From Gordonia sp. SL306 (lineage in GTDB: Bacteria; Actinomycetota; Actinomycetes; Mycobacteriales; Mycobacteriaceae), in NCBI RefSeq assembly GCF_026625785.1, contig NZ_CP113063.1:4464001-4528000 (forward strand): a DNA stretch of 64,000 bases, given 5' to 3'. The notes below the pieces were generated by a model. That model did not search any database, had not been told where the DNA came from, and worked only from the letters and a program-made list of their open reading frames with translations. Both the position numbers and the translations under genes were made by a program. Positions 35,837 to 47,433 of this stretch are shown piece after piece; positions within the stretch are counted from its first letter, which is position 1; each line of letters begins with the position of its first letter.

Positions 35837-37015
35837 ATGACAGTAACGTCCGACGACAAAGGGTGTGCCGACATGGCCGAACGCTCCTCCTGGGAAACCG
35901 ACGATCTCACCGCGCTGCGTGATCTCGCTCGCAGCTTCTGTGAGAAAGAGATCAAGCCGAACATCGAGAAGTTCATCGACCAGCATCATGTCGACCGCGA
36001 CCTGTGGAACAAGGCCGGCGAGCTGGGGCTGCTCTGCATGTCGATCCCGGAGGAGTACGGGGGCGGTGGTGGCACGTTCGCGCACGAGGCTGTGCTCATC
36101 GAAGAGCAGGCGCGCGTTGCCGATTCGTCCTGGGGGGCGAGCCTGCACAACGGGATCGTCGCGCACTACCTCCTCGCATACGGATCCGAGGAGCAGAAGA
36201 AGACCTGGCTGCCCAGGATGGCCGGCGGGGAAGCGGTCGGCGCCATCGCGATGACCGAACCGGGGACGGGTTCGGATCTGCAGAACGTGAAGACAAAGGC
36301 GATCCAGCAGGGCGACGAATACGTGATCGACGGGTCGAAGACCTTCATCACCAACGGCAGCCAGGCCGACCTGATCATCGTGGTGGCCAAGACCGACACC
36401 AGTGAGGGCGCCAAGGGGATCTCGCTGATCCTCGTCGAAGCGGACCGTGAGGGCTTCCGCCGCGGCCGGGTGCTGGACAAGGTCGGTCAGCGTGGCCAGG
36501 ACACGTCGGAGCTCTTCTTCGACGGCGTCCGCGTGCCGACCTCGAATCTGCTGGGGCAGGAAGAAGGTCAGGGCTTCATCCAGCTGATGCAGCAGCTACC
36601 GCAGGAGCGACTCATCATCGCGGTGGCCTCGGTGGCAGGCATGGAGAGCGCGGTTGCGCAGACCATCGAATACACCAAGGACCGCACGGCCTTCGGCCGA
36701 CCGATCTTCGGCTTCCAGAACACCAAGTTCAAGCTCGCCGAGGCCGCGACGGAGACACGGATCGCGCGGGTCTTCGTGGACGACTGCATCACCAAACACC
36801 TCGACGGCAAGCTCGACATCCCGACCGTGGCGATGGCGAAGTGGTGGACCAGCGATCGTGCCATGGTCGTGGCCGACGAATGCCTGCAACTCTTCGGTGG
36901 GTACGGCTACATGAACGAGTACCCGATAGCGCGGATGTGGGCCGACAACCGCGTGCAGAAGATCTACGCCGGCACCAACGAGATCATGAAGGAGATCATC
37001 GCGCGATCCCTCTGA
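35837..37015 (+). CDS. Acyl-CoA dehydrogenase
   Basis: A 392-residue FAD enzyme of fatty-acid or branched-acyl oxidation. A-M-T-E-P-G-T-G-S-D near residue 138 and the C-terminal Q-L-F-G-G-Y-G-Y and I-Y-A-G-T-N-E-I motifs are standard for the family. The Glu in G-T-N-E-I is at a position used as catalytic base in several classes. The chain length of the substrate is not evident. ATG at 35837 is the start; another at 35873 is possible. Confidence 0.9.
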   Translation: MTVTSDDKGCADMAERSSWETDDLTALRDLARSFCEKEIKPNIEKFIDQHHVDRDLWNKAGELGLLCMSIPEEYGGGGGTFAHEAVLIEEQARVADSSWGASLHNGIVAHYLLAYGSEEQKKTWLPRMAGGEAVGAIAMTEPGTGSDLQNVKTKAIQQGDEYVIDGSKTFITNGSQADLIIVVAKTDTSEGAKGISLILVEADREGFRRGRVLDKVGQRGQDTSELFFDGVRVPTSNLLGQEEGQGFIQLMQQLPQERLIIAVASVAGMESAVAQTIEYTKDRTAFGRPIFGFQNTKFKLAEAATETRIARVFVDDCITKHLDGKLDIPTVAMAKWWTSDRAMVVADECLQLFGGYGYMNEYPIARMWADNRVQKIYAGTNEIMKEIIARSL

Positions 37016-37034
37016 AGTGCCCGGAGATCGTCGA

Positions 37035-39080
37035 TCAGCCGACCGTGAATTCCGTCGAGGTGCCGATGAACGAACGGGTGGATCCGTTGTCGGCCCGGCT
37101 GTCCCCGTGGTACCGGATGCGGAACCGGCCGGAGGTGCCCGACGGAATCGTCCACTCGATCCGGATCACCGAGGCCTGGGTCTCACCGGCCGGACGTCGC
37201 CAATGGAGTTCGGTCTCCCAGTCGTTGTCGTCGGCGACGGTGGTCCAGGACATACGGTCTCGCCGTTGGATCTCGAGGTAGGTCCCGCCGGTGCGCAGCC
37301 GGTTGTTCGGGTGCGCACCGGCGAACTCGGCCACCGCCACCTGACCCGGGCGGTACCGGCCCGCGGGGCGGGACAGCAGGTCTCCGTAGCCGCGGCCCGC
37401 CACCGGACGGTCGGGTGGAACCGGTGGCAGCAGGTCGGGCTGGAATCCCGACTTGTTCAGCGGGGCAGGGCCCCGGCCGAGTGGGCTGCCCGACGCCATT
37501 GCGGCGGCCAGCGCGTGGAACTCCTGCATGTACGCCGACAGCGTCCATCGCCCGAATTGGGTCTCGCCGCCCTCGTACTGCTGGGCGTCGTATTCTTCGG
37601 GGGTGGTGACGTATTGCGTGTAGGAGTTCGAATAGCCCTGCACCAGAATGTTGTCGGGGTCGATCCGCAACGCATCGGCGACGACGGTCCGTAATCGGAG
37701 GCCCGCGACGATGGTCACCTCGGCGGGCACCGCAACCAGGACGAGATCTCCGATACGGAGGATCTGCAGCGGGACGACCTGAGGAATCCATGGTGCCGGC
37801 GGCATGATCCCGAGCGGGAACAGGATGAACTTGGGGGCCTGCATGTCGCGGATCCACGGGGAGACGGGCGGTCGCCGGTCGCCGCCGAACGCGGAGACCA
37901 GCGGGTTGGTGGTGCCCTCTTTCAGGAACGGGAGCTGGGATTTCCAGTTGTCCTCAGTGCTGGTCGCTGCCGCGGCGGCACCCATCATCGCCGGCGTGGT
38001 GGCGGCCGGTCTGCCTTCGGGCGTGTATGCACCATCGATCTTCACCGCGGACATGTCGACGTAGCGCACGATGGAGTCGACACCGCCGCGGGTCATCTGA
38101 CGTGCGTCATCGAATGCGGTTCGGCCTGCGAGGTATTGGCGTTCGCCGATCATCTCGCAGTTCGTCTTGTTGTCGGAGGTCGGACCGCCCGGATGCATCT
38201 TCACCAGGTTGAGATTCGGTGTCATGTCACCGCTGTTGGTCTGCGGGAAGGCCGCGACGAAGCCGGGATGGGTGCGCTCCCAGCGGTAGCTGGCGTAGCC
38301 CTTGTTGTCGCCGGCGATGAGCCGATTTCGGTCGGTCAGTGACGTGCCGTGGGTGGAGAACCAGGTGATGGCGCCGACGTCGGTGTCGCCCTGCCGGAAT
38401 CGCAGCACGGTGACCTTCGGGTCGATGGCCTCGGGGAAGTGCTTCCGGTCGGAGCCGGGGTTGAGGTCGAACGCGACCTTCGACCGGTTGCGGCTCGCGT
38501 TGTGCAGCTCTCCGTGACCGATGGAGAGCGTCCCGGGTGCGAGATTCTCATGGGCGCGCACGATGGCCGTATAGATCCCGTTCAGCTCGGCCTCGTAGGA
38601 GTTCTTCTTGAAGCCGTAGGCCGCAAGAGAATACGCGAAGTCCCAGGCCGTACCCCCGCAGGAGGCGTGGCTGTGCGTGGCATTGAGATTGACGTTGCGC
38701 TCGGTGTACAGGGAGCCGAACCTCTGGCGGAGCCGGGGCATCAGGCCCATGTGGTGCGACTCGAAGAGGCAGGCGATGTCCGCGGTCACGAACACCACCC
38801 GCTCGCCGCTGCCACGGTCGACGATGATGTAGGCGCGTGCCCAGCAGCGCTGGAGGAGGCCTGCCGCGACCTGGTCGGCGTCGGAGTACCCCATCATGCC
38901 CTGGCCGGCGATCGCGCCGGTGATGTCGGCGATACCGCAACCGACGAGGAGGTCGGTGCTCCCCGTGCCGGTCGCCTTCGGCGCCGCCTCGGCCACCGGC
39001 GGCCTCGCGGTGAGTGCGGCGCCGCCCCCGACGGCCGTCGCCGCAACCCCGGCGAGGAGCTGTCTACGTGTCACGTCCAT
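37035..39080 (-). CDS. Neutral/alkaline ceramidase, Tat-exported
   Basis: A 681-residue ceramidase, which splits ceramide into sphingosine and fatty acid. It starts with a twin-arginine-like signal (T-R-R-Q-L-L-A-G, then a hydrophobic stretch), so it is probably secreted folded. The nucleophile is Ser283 in N-S-G-D-M-T-P-N, and His136/His138 plus His244 fit the zinc site of the family. Length and C-terminal Ig-like domain are as in Pseudomonas-type neutral ceramidase. It follows the TetR and amine-oxidase genes and is probably in their operon. Confidence 0.92.
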   Translation of the reverse strand: MDVTRRQLLAGVAATAVGGGAALTARPPVAEAAPKATGTGSTDLLVGCGIADITGAIAGQGMMGYSDADQVAAGLLQRCWARAYIIVDRGSGERVVFVTADIACLFESHHMGLMPRLRQRFGSLYTERNVNLNATHSHASCGGTAWDFAYSLAAYGFKKNSYEAELNGIYTAIVRAHENLAPGTLSIGHGELHNASRNRSKVAFDLNPGSDRKHFPEAIDPKVTVLRFRQGDTDVGAITWFSTHGTSLTDRNRLIAGDNKGYASYRWERTHPGFVAAFPQTNSGDMTPNLNLVKMHPGGPTSDNKTNCEMIGERQYLAGRTAFDDARQMTRGGVDSIVRYVDMSAVKIDGAYTPEGRPAATTPAMMGAAAAATSTEDNWKSQLPFLKEGTTNPLVSAFGGDRRPPVSPWIRDMQAPKFILFPLGIMPPAPWIPQVVPLQILRIGDLVLVAVPAEVTIVAGLRLRTVVADALRIDPDNILVQGYSNSYTQYVTTPEEYDAQQYEGGETQFGRWTLSAYMQEFHALAAAMASGSPLGRGPAPLNKSGFQPDLLPPVPPDRPVAGRGYGDLLSRPAGRYRPGQVAVAEFAGAHPNNRLRTGGTYLEIQRRDRMSWTTVADDNDWETELHWRRPAGETQASVIRIEWTIPSGTSGRFRIRYHGDSRADNGSTRSFIGTSTEFTVG

Positions 39081-39129
39081 GATCTGTCCCCCTGTCGATC
39101 TCGCGTCATCGTCGACGCGCAGATGTTGA

Positions 39130-39759
39130 TCAGCTCGAGCGTGTGCGGGTCACGTGGCCGAGAAGCAGCGTCACGGTCGCCTCGGCGACGCGTTCGCAGA
39201 CAGCGCGGTCGCGCGTGTTGAGATAGGCCAGGGTGATCCCGTCCGTCGCCGCGACCACGAGCGGGGCCAGTTCGTCGGTCGGACGGTCCCATTCGACTCC
39301 GGCCTGCTCGGCGCCGATGCCGAGTCCGTATGCGATGGCCTCGTAATAGCGGCGGTACATGTCGGCGCCGAGTCCGGCGAGCCCGGCGGTCTGTCTCGCG
39401 TACTGGTTGAGCGAGATCATCGCCTGTTCACGGTCCGGGTCCTCGATCAGACCGTAGATATAGCCGAACAGACTCTCCCGCAGCATGATCCGGATTCCGT
39501 CGAAACCACCGATGCCGTCTGCCGATGCCGCGGTCAGGGCGTCGGCGATCACTGCCAACTCCCTGTCGGTACCGCGCTCCACCAGCGCGGCCAGCAGGTC
39601 GTCGCGCGAGGTGAAGACATAGTGGAAGGTCGAGAGCGTCATCCCCGCCTCGGTGCAGATCGCCCGCGTGGTGGCGCCGTCGACGCCGTCGTGGGCGATC
39701 ACCCGAAACGCCGCGTCGAGCAGCAGCTCACGGCGCTTCTCGACAGCCATCCTGGCCAT
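39130..39759 (-). CDS. TetR family transcriptional regulator
   Basis: A 209-residue TetR regulator. The helix-turn-helix (G-A-T-T-R-A-I-C-T-E-A-G-M-T-L-S-T-F-H-Y) is near residues 28-47, then a helical effector domain. It lies between the amine oxidase (12 bases) and the ceramidase (49 bases), all on the same strand, so it is probably the local repressor acting at the inverted repeat 41323-41336. Sphingosine or a fatty amine would be a logical ligand; that is inference. Confidence 0.88.
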   Translation of the reverse strand: MARMAVEKRRELLLDAAFRVIAHDGVDGATTRAICTEAGMTLSTFHYVFTSRDDLLAALVERGTDRELAVIADALTAASADGIGGFDGIRIMLRESLFGYIYGLIEDPDREQAMISLNQYARQTAGLAGLGADMYRRYYEAIAYGLGIGAEQAGVEWDRPTDELAPLVVAATDGITLAYLNTRDRAVCERVAEATVTLLLGHVTRTRSS

Positions 39760-39771
39760 GATGTGCCCGGA

Positions 39772-41247
39772 TCAGCGGAGGTCGGCGAGGACTTCGCGTG
39801 CGGCGCGCCGCCCCGATCGCACCGCGCCGTCCATGTACCCGGTCCAGTAGTCGGCGGTCTCGGTGCCTGCCCAGTGGATGGGGCCGACCGGATCACGCAG
39901 TGCCGGACCGTATTTGGTCAAGGTCCCCGGCGAGCTGACCGCAACCGGACCGCCTCGCGACCACTCCTCGAGATCCCATTTGAACACGCCGTAGTCGACG
40001 AGATCGCGCGCCTCGGGGCCGAAGTAGTCGACGAAGTTGCCGACGCACTCACGGACGATCTGGCTCTCCGGCGCATGATCGAGTCTGCGCATGGCATCGG
40101 CGGAGATGAACCCGATGAGTATGTGACGACCTTCGGCATGACTCTCGAAGGTCACATCGATCGGCCGCCCGTTGCCGATCACTTGACCGGAGAAACCCTT
40201 GTCCCGCCAGAACGGTCGTCGGTAGACCGCGGAGAACTTGCTGACCGCCCCCATGTGGAAACCGCGGGTGAGGGCGACGCGTGCGGCAGGCAGTCCGGGT
40301 CGGTATCTGATCTGACCGCTGATCGCGGGCGACATCGCGACGATGACCTTGCGTGCGCGGAATGTCCCGGCATCGCTGTTGACCGAGGCGATCCCGCCCG
40401 TGTGGTCGATGGAGCGGACCGGCGCGTTGTACACGACACGTGACCCGAGGGCGTTCGCCATGCGCAACGGGATCAGCGCCGCACCGCCCTCGAAGAGACT
40501 CTCCTGCGCGCCGCCGTCGGTGCTCAGCAGGCGGATGAGCGTTCCGGGATTGTTCTCGTCGCCGGACGCAGCGATGTAGTTGATGTAGTAGAGGGCCGAG
40601 ACCTCGTCGGGGCGCACGGAGAGGGCGGCCGACATCGCGATGCTGGTCAGCATGCGTGCGGTCGGGTCCGAGGTGACGGAGTCGGTGTACTGCTTCCAGG
40701 TGATCGAATCCAGATAGCGGGCATTCGGATGCTTCCAGGCCTCGCCGACCGGGAAGGGGAGCAGGGCCTCGGCCTGGGCGCGGGCCAGCGCCGGCAGCGC
40801 CGCGAGGGTCGAGAACTCGGCGGGCAGCGGTAGCGCCGCGGGCATCCGGGTGCCTTTGTCCGTGTTCCAGAAGACGCTGTCGCCCTGGTTGTAGGTGCGG
40901 ATCGAACGCACGTCGTATTCGCGCGCGAGGCCGGCGATGTGGTTCTGCGTCGGTCCGATGAACTCGGCTCCGGCATCGAGGGTGGCGCCTGCCCTCGGCG
41001 TGGTGATGTTGTGGACCCGTCCACCAGCCCGGTTGCGTGCCTCCAACACGACGACGGTCGCTCCGGACTCGCTCAGGGTCTTGGCCGCCGACAACCCGGA
41101 CAGTCCGCCACCGACCACGATCGCATCGACGGTGTCGCCGGGAGCGGCCGCCGCGCGACCACTGCCGAGCGTGGCCACGCCGGCGACCGCGCCCGCGGTC
41201 GCGACTGCGCCGCCCAGAAAGACGCGGCGTGAGATGTCTTGGCTCAT
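39772..41247 (-). CDS. Flavin monoamine oxidase family protein, Tat-exported
   Basis: A 491-residue FAD amine oxidase. The Tat-type leader S-R-R-V-F-L-G-G is followed by the dinucleotide-binding V-G-G-G-L-S-G-L-S-A-A and the R-A-G-G-R-V motif; the C-terminal H-W-A-G-T-E-T-A is the FAD-contacting stretch of the family. It oxidises amines to aldehydes with release of ammonia and hydrogen peroxide. The ATG at 41247 is chosen because it begins the Tat leader. It is the first gene of the ceramidase cluster, so the amine may be a sphingoid base. Confidence 0.9.
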   Translation of the reverse strand: MSQDISRRVFLGGAVATAGAVAGVATLGSGRAAAAPGDTVDAIVVGGGLSGLSAAKTLSESGATVVVLEARNRAGGRVHNITTPRAGATLDAGAEFIGPTQNHIAGLAREYDVRSIRTYNQGDSVFWNTDKGTRMPAALPLPAEFSTLAALPALARAQAEALLPFPVGEAWKHPNARYLDSITWKQYTDSVTSDPTARMLTSIAMSAALSVRPDEVSALYYINYIAASGDENNPGTLIRLLSTDGGAQESLFEGGAALIPLRMANALGSRVVYNAPVRSIDHTGGIASVNSDAGTFRARKVIVAMSPAISGQIRYRPGLPAARVALTRGFHMGAVSKFSAVYRRPFWRDKGFSGQVIGNGRPIDVTFESHAEGRHILIGFISADAMRRLDHAPESQIVRECVGNFVDYFGPEARDLVDYGVFKWDLEEWSRGGPVAVSSPGTLTKYGPALRDPVGPIHWAGTETADYWTGYMDGAVRSGRRAAREVLADLR

Positions 41248-41322
41248 GAAGGTTTCCGATCCTGACCAGGGACTGCTGGAGTCCGCCACGGGGTACGACG
41301 AAACGTTAGGGTCCAGATGTTT

Positions 41323-41336
41323 AGGTCATTTGACCT
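41323..41336. promoter_or_regulatory. Inverted repeat AGGTCA-TT-TGACCT, candidate TetR operator
   Basis: Two perfect 6-base arms around TT lie 76 bases upstream of the amine-oxidase start, in the only promoter position of the amine oxidase-TetR-ceramidase cluster. Confidence 0.6.
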
Positions 41337-41528
41337 GAAGTAACGGCAGAGTAACAGGTGCCTGTGTCGTACGTCTCGGAGGTGGCGGTGTGTCGGATCT
41401 GGTCACCGTGGGCCCGCGCCACGAAAACCACCCCACCGCCGACGATTCATCCCTGCGGTGACAGGGCATCGTCGGAGACGGGGTGGAGTGGACGGCGACC
41501 CACGAGGGCGTGATCCGCCCTCGTCGCG

Positions 41529-41690
41529 CTACTTGTACTTCTTGATGATCTTGGCCGCCTCGTCGGCGTCGACATTCTTCGCCACGAGCTTGGCGTTCTT
41601 GGTCTTCCGGATGGAGTACTTGCCATCCTTCTTCGCCGCGGCAACGTGCAGACCGACCTTCTTGGCCGCCTTGTTCAGATCCTCGAGCAT
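41529..41690 (-). CDS. Small lysine-rich protein, 53 aa
   Basis: The ATG at 41690 reads a 53-residue protein rich in Lys, Ala and Val, ending I-I-K-K-Y-K. The central part, G-K-Y-S-I-R-K-T-K-N-A-K, looks like a compact beta hairpin between two helices. Third codon positions are almost all G or C, which supports real coding. I recognise no family. It could bind nucleic acid, since it is small and very basic, but that is only a guess. Confidence 0.65.
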   Translation of the reverse strand: MLEDLNKAAKKVGLHVAAAKKDGKYSIRKTKNAKLVAKNVDADEAAKIIKKYK

Positions 41691-41753
41691 GCGCGGGATA
41701 GTACGGGATGGAGGTGAACAGTCGGCGTCGCGGCTCCGGCGGCGGCCGGGCAG

Positions 41754-42830
41754 CTACGCCGCGTCTTCCGCCCGTCGGATCGCCGCCACGAGCGCATCGA
41801 CCGCATCCGGAGTCGTCGCATGGGATGTGACGAGGCGCGCGACACCTGGCTCGGGGTGGCCGTGATGAAAGACGAAGCCGTCGTCGGTGAGTGCCTCGAC
41901 GGTCGCATCCGGCAGGTGGCAGAACACGATGTTCGCCCCGCCCGTTCCGTGCACGTCCACGTGCGGCGTGGCCCGGAGGCCGTCGACGAGGCGTTCGGCC
42001 ATCGCGTTGGCGTGGCGAGCGTTGCGCAACCACAGGTCGTCGGTCAGGTACGCGGCGAGCTGCGCGGACTGAAAACGCATCTTCGAGGTGAGCTGCCCAG
42101 CCCGCTTGACCCGATAGGCGAGTTCGGTCCCGAGTGTCGTGTCGAAGGCGACCACGGCATCGGTGGTGAGGCCGCCGTTCTTCGTCACCCCGAAGGAGAG
42201 GATGTCGACGCCCGCGCGCCAGGTCATCTCGGCAGCACTGATGTCCAGTGCGACAAGCGCGTTCGTGAACCGAGCGCCGTCCATGTGTACCCGCAGACCC
42301 GCGTCGTGGGCGATCGTGGTCAACGCGCGGATCTCGTCGACGGTGTAGACCGATCCGCTCTCGGTGGCCTGTGTGATGCTGACGACCTGCGGTTGGGCAC
42401 TGTGGATGCTGCCGACACCGGCGCGCACGGCACGACCGAGTTCGTCGGGATCGATCTTGCCGTCCGGCCCGTCGAGGGGGATCAGCTTGCCGCCCGAGGT
42501 GAAGAACTCCGGCGCGCCGCATTCGTCATAGAAGATGTGGCTCCCGCGATGACAGAGGACCGACCCCCACGGGTCGAGAAGCGTCGCCAGGGCCAACCCG
42601 TTGGCCGCGGATCCCGTCGATACGCAGTGCACGATCGCCTCATGGCCGAAGACCTCGGCGACCTTGCGTCGGGCTTGCGAGGTGTACGCGTCCTCGCCGT
42701 AGGCGAGGTGCCCGCCTGTCGACGCATGTGCGACCGCTTCGACGATCTCGGTCGAAGCGCCGACCCCGTTGTCGCTGGCGAACATCCGATCGGCCGGGTG
42801 GCCGACGAACGTGGCGTCCGATTCAGGCAT
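41754..42830 (-). CDS. ltaE: Low-specificity L-threonine aldolase family protein
   Basis: A 358-residue PLP enzyme of fold-type I that splits L-threonine (and beta-hydroxy amino acids) into glycine and an aldehyde. H-M-D-G-A-R-F near residue 183 positions the cofactor and the Lys in F-G-V-T-K-N-G-G forms the Schiff base. N-terminal S-D-N-G and T-G-S-A-A-N-G also match. The ATG at 42830 is used; a GTG two codons earlier is possible. Confidence 0.88.
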   Translation of the reverse strand: MPESDATFVGHPADRMFASDNGVGASTEIVEAVAHASTGGHLAYGEDAYTSQARRKVAEVFGHEAIVHCVSTGSAANGLALATLLDPWGSVLCHRGSHIFYDECGAPEFFTSGGKLIPLDGPDGKIDPDELGRAVRAGVGSIHSAQPQVVSITQATESGSVYTVDEIRALTTIAHDAGLRVHMDGARFTNALVALDISAAEMTWRAGVDILSFGVTKNGGLTTDAVVAFDTTLGTELAYRVKRAGQLTSKMRFQSAQLAAYLTDDLWLRNARHANAMAERLVDGLRATPHVDVHGTGGANIVFCHLPDATVEALTDDGFVFHHGHPEPGVARLVTSHATTPDAVDALVAAIRRAEDAA

Positions 42831-42880
42831 GAGCACAAGTGTAGGTGGATCGAACAGCAGCCCTCAGAGCCGCAGACGAA

Positions 42881-42916
42881 CAATGCCCCACCTGCGCCGT
42901 CGCAGGTGGGGCATTG
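42881..42916 (-). terminator. Strong hairpin after tRNA-His
   Basis: A perfect 16-bp stem (42881-42896 with 42901-42916) with a 4-base loop lies just past the 3' end of tRNA-His. Confidence 0.85.
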
Positions 42917-42927
42917 ATTCTTCTCGG

Positions 42928-43001
42928 GGTGGATGACGGGACTCGAACCCGCGACAGCCAGGATCACAACCTGGTGCTCTACCAACTGAACTACATCCAC
43001 C
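42928..43001 (-). tRNA. tRNA-His(GTG)
   Basis: A cloverleaf with anticodon GTG. The acceptor stem GTGGATG pairs with CATCCAC, an extra 5' G (position -1, typical of tRNA-His) is encoded at 43001, and the T-arm reads GGTTCGAGTCC. CCA is not encoded. Confidence 0.96.
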
Positions 43002-43103
43002 ATCGGCGTCCGTCACCCAGGATCGCTCACCGGGTCCCAGAGCCAAGGTCATACTCTAGCCGGTCGGGCCGCCCGAACTCCAATCGGCAGGCGGTGCGCG
43101 TGT

Positions 43104-43703
43104 TCACGCAGGTCCGAGGTCCTTCACGATGGCGGCGAGGTCATCGGCGTCAGGACCGGGTGCCGCGACGAAGACGGCTGTCCGGTAGTACTTCAGCTCG
43201 CGGATGGACTCCCGTATGTCGGCGAGTGCGCGGTGGGCGAGTCCCTTCTCGGGCTGCCCGTAGTAGATCTTCGGGTACCAGCGGCGGCACAGCTCCTTGA
43301 TCGAGCTCACGTCGACCATGCGGTAGTGCAGGTAGGCGTCGAGTTCCGGCATGTCCCGGGCGATGAAGCCGCGGTCGGTGGCGATCGAATTGCCCGCGAG
43401 TGGCACGGCGCCTGCCGTGGTCACCTGGGTACGGATGTAGTCGAGGACCTGCTTCTCGGCTTCGGCGACGGTCACCGTCGAGGCGCGCACCTCGTCGGTC
43501 AGGCCAGACGCGGCGTGCATCTTGGTGACCACGTCGGGCATTGCTGCGAGGTCGTCGTCGGCAGCGTGGATCACGATGTCCACGCCGTCACCGAGGACAT
43601 TGAGTTCGCTGTCGGTGACGAGCGCGGCGATCTCGATCAGCTTGTCCGATTCGAGACGCAGACCGGTCATCTCGCAATCGATCCACACCAGTTTGTCCTG
43701 CAT
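43104..43703 (-). CDS. orn: Oligoribonuclease
   Basis: A 199-residue DEDDh 3'-5' exonuclease that removes the last 2-5 nucleotides of RNA and degrades pGpG. Asp9 and Glu11 (W-I-D-C-E-M-T-G-L) open the active site, and L-A-H-R-A-L-A-D-I near residue 155 gives the His and last Asp. Y-Y-G-Q-P-E-K-G is a family signature. It is followed by tRNA-His, as in mycobacteria. Confidence 0.96.
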   Translation of the reverse strand: MQDKLVWIDCEMTGLRLESDKLIEIAALVTDSELNVLGDGVDIVIHAADDDLAAMPDVVTKMHAASGLTDEVRASTVTVAEAEKQVLDYIRTQVTTAGAVPLAGNSIATDRGFIARDMPELDAYLHYRMVDVSSIKELCRRWYPKIYYGQPEKGLAHRALADIRESIRELKYYRTAVFVAAPGPDADDLAAIVKDLGPA

Positions 43704-43823
43704 CCGGTCAACCTTAGTCGTCGGTGTGGTTCATGACGGACGGCGACCGCTCTTGTTTGCTGTGATGCACGCGCCGTCGGGCCGATTCCGTCGTCGAGAG
43801 TCAGCGGAATGCGCGTGTCGGGA

Positions 43824-44645
43824 CTACGGATTCGCCGGTTCGTCGCCACCGAGTCTGCGGTAGAAACTGCCGACGATCGGCGCGACGACCGCGCGCGGAC
43901 TGTAACCACCGGCCACCGACATCGCTTTGGACAGAGTGCCCGGGACCACGCGCATCTTGTTGTTCTCCAACGCATCCAGGCTCAACTCGGCGACCTTGGC
44001 GCTGGAGTGCCAGAGGAAGTCGGGGACCACACGATCAACGATCGAGGCATCTTCGGGAGTGGGTGTCGAGGTGCGTACCGGGCCGGGCGCGAGCAGCGTC
44101 ACGTGGACGCCCCGGGGGCCGACCTCACCGCGCAGCGACTCGCTGAAGGAGTTCACGAAGGCCTTGGTGGCCGCATAGGTGGCGTTGTTGGGGATGGGCA
44201 TGTTCCCGGCGGCCGAACCCACCATGAGGATGCCGCCGGAACCACGGCGCACCATCTGCGGCAGCACCGCCAGTGTCAGGTCATGGACGGCGTTCACGTT
44301 CAGGCGGACCTGTGCGCGCTCGTAGTCGGGGTCGAGCTCGCTGAGGGCCCCGAACGTCGAGATGCCCGCGTTGTTGCAGAGGACGGAGATCTCGCGGTCG
44401 GCCAGCTCGGCGCAGAAGACCTCGACGGCGCACGGATCCGACAGATCCACCGCCCGGACCTCGGCCTGGACATCGTGCTGTGCGCGGATCCGGGCGGAGA
44501 GATCTTCGAGGATGTCGCCGCGCCGGGCGACCAGGACGAGCGAGTGCCCGCGCGCGGCCAAGTCCCAGGCGAGGGCCATCCCGATGCCCGATGAGGCGCC
44601 GGTCACCACGGCGCGGGCGGACTCGTTCGGCGCAGGTATACCCAT
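43824..44645 (-). CDS. SDR oxidoreductase, probable mycolate reductase (CmrA/Rv2509-like)
   Basis: A 273-residue short-chain dehydrogenase: T-G-A-S-S-G-I-G at 15-22, N-N-A-G at 91-94, catalytic Ser144, Tyr157 and Lys161. In mycolic-acid bacteria a gene of this type beside orn encodes CmrA, which reduces the 3-oxo group of newly condensed mycolates. Position next to orn and general sequence agree, but SDR sequence alone cannot prove the substrate. Confidence 0.8.
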   Translation of the reverse strand: MGIPAPNESARAVVTGASSGIGMALAWDLAARGHSLVLVARRGDILEDLSARIRAQHDVQAEVRAVDLSDPCAVEVFCAELADREISVLCNNAGISTFGALSELDPDYERAQVRLNVNAVHDLTLAVLPQMVRRGSGGILMVGSAAGNMPIPNNATYAATKAFVNSFSESLRGEVGPRGVHVTLLAPGPVRTSTPTPEDASIVDRVVPDFLWHSSAKVAELSLDALENNKMRVVPGTLSKAMSVAGGYSPRAVVAPIVGSFYRRLGGDEPANP

Positions 44646-44712
44646 GACAGAAATCCTAGTCGGGCGCCGACCGTCGGCCGGCGCCCGAGGGATTCATGAC
44701 TCGATCGCTTCC

Positions 44713-47362
<2,650 letters not shown>

Positions 47363-47376
47363 GAGATCACGCTAGC

Positions 47377-47392
47377 AGTGCACCAATGCACT
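47377..47392. promoter_or_regulatory. Inverted repeat AGTGCA-N4-TGCACT, candidate PadR operator
   Basis: A perfect 6-base dyad with a 4-base spacer lies 15 bases upstream of the padR start, in the space after the ABC exporter stop. Confidence 0.55.
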
Positions 47393-47433
47393 ATGCAACT
47401 AGGTTCATATCCACCGCGTAGGCGGCGGGGCGG

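Noticed and set aside
41326..42522. A 398-codon minus-strand frame over the threonine-aldolase region.
   Set aside because: It overlaps the aldolase in another frame and has low-complexity Arg-rich content; the aldolase and the 53-residue gene explain the sequence.
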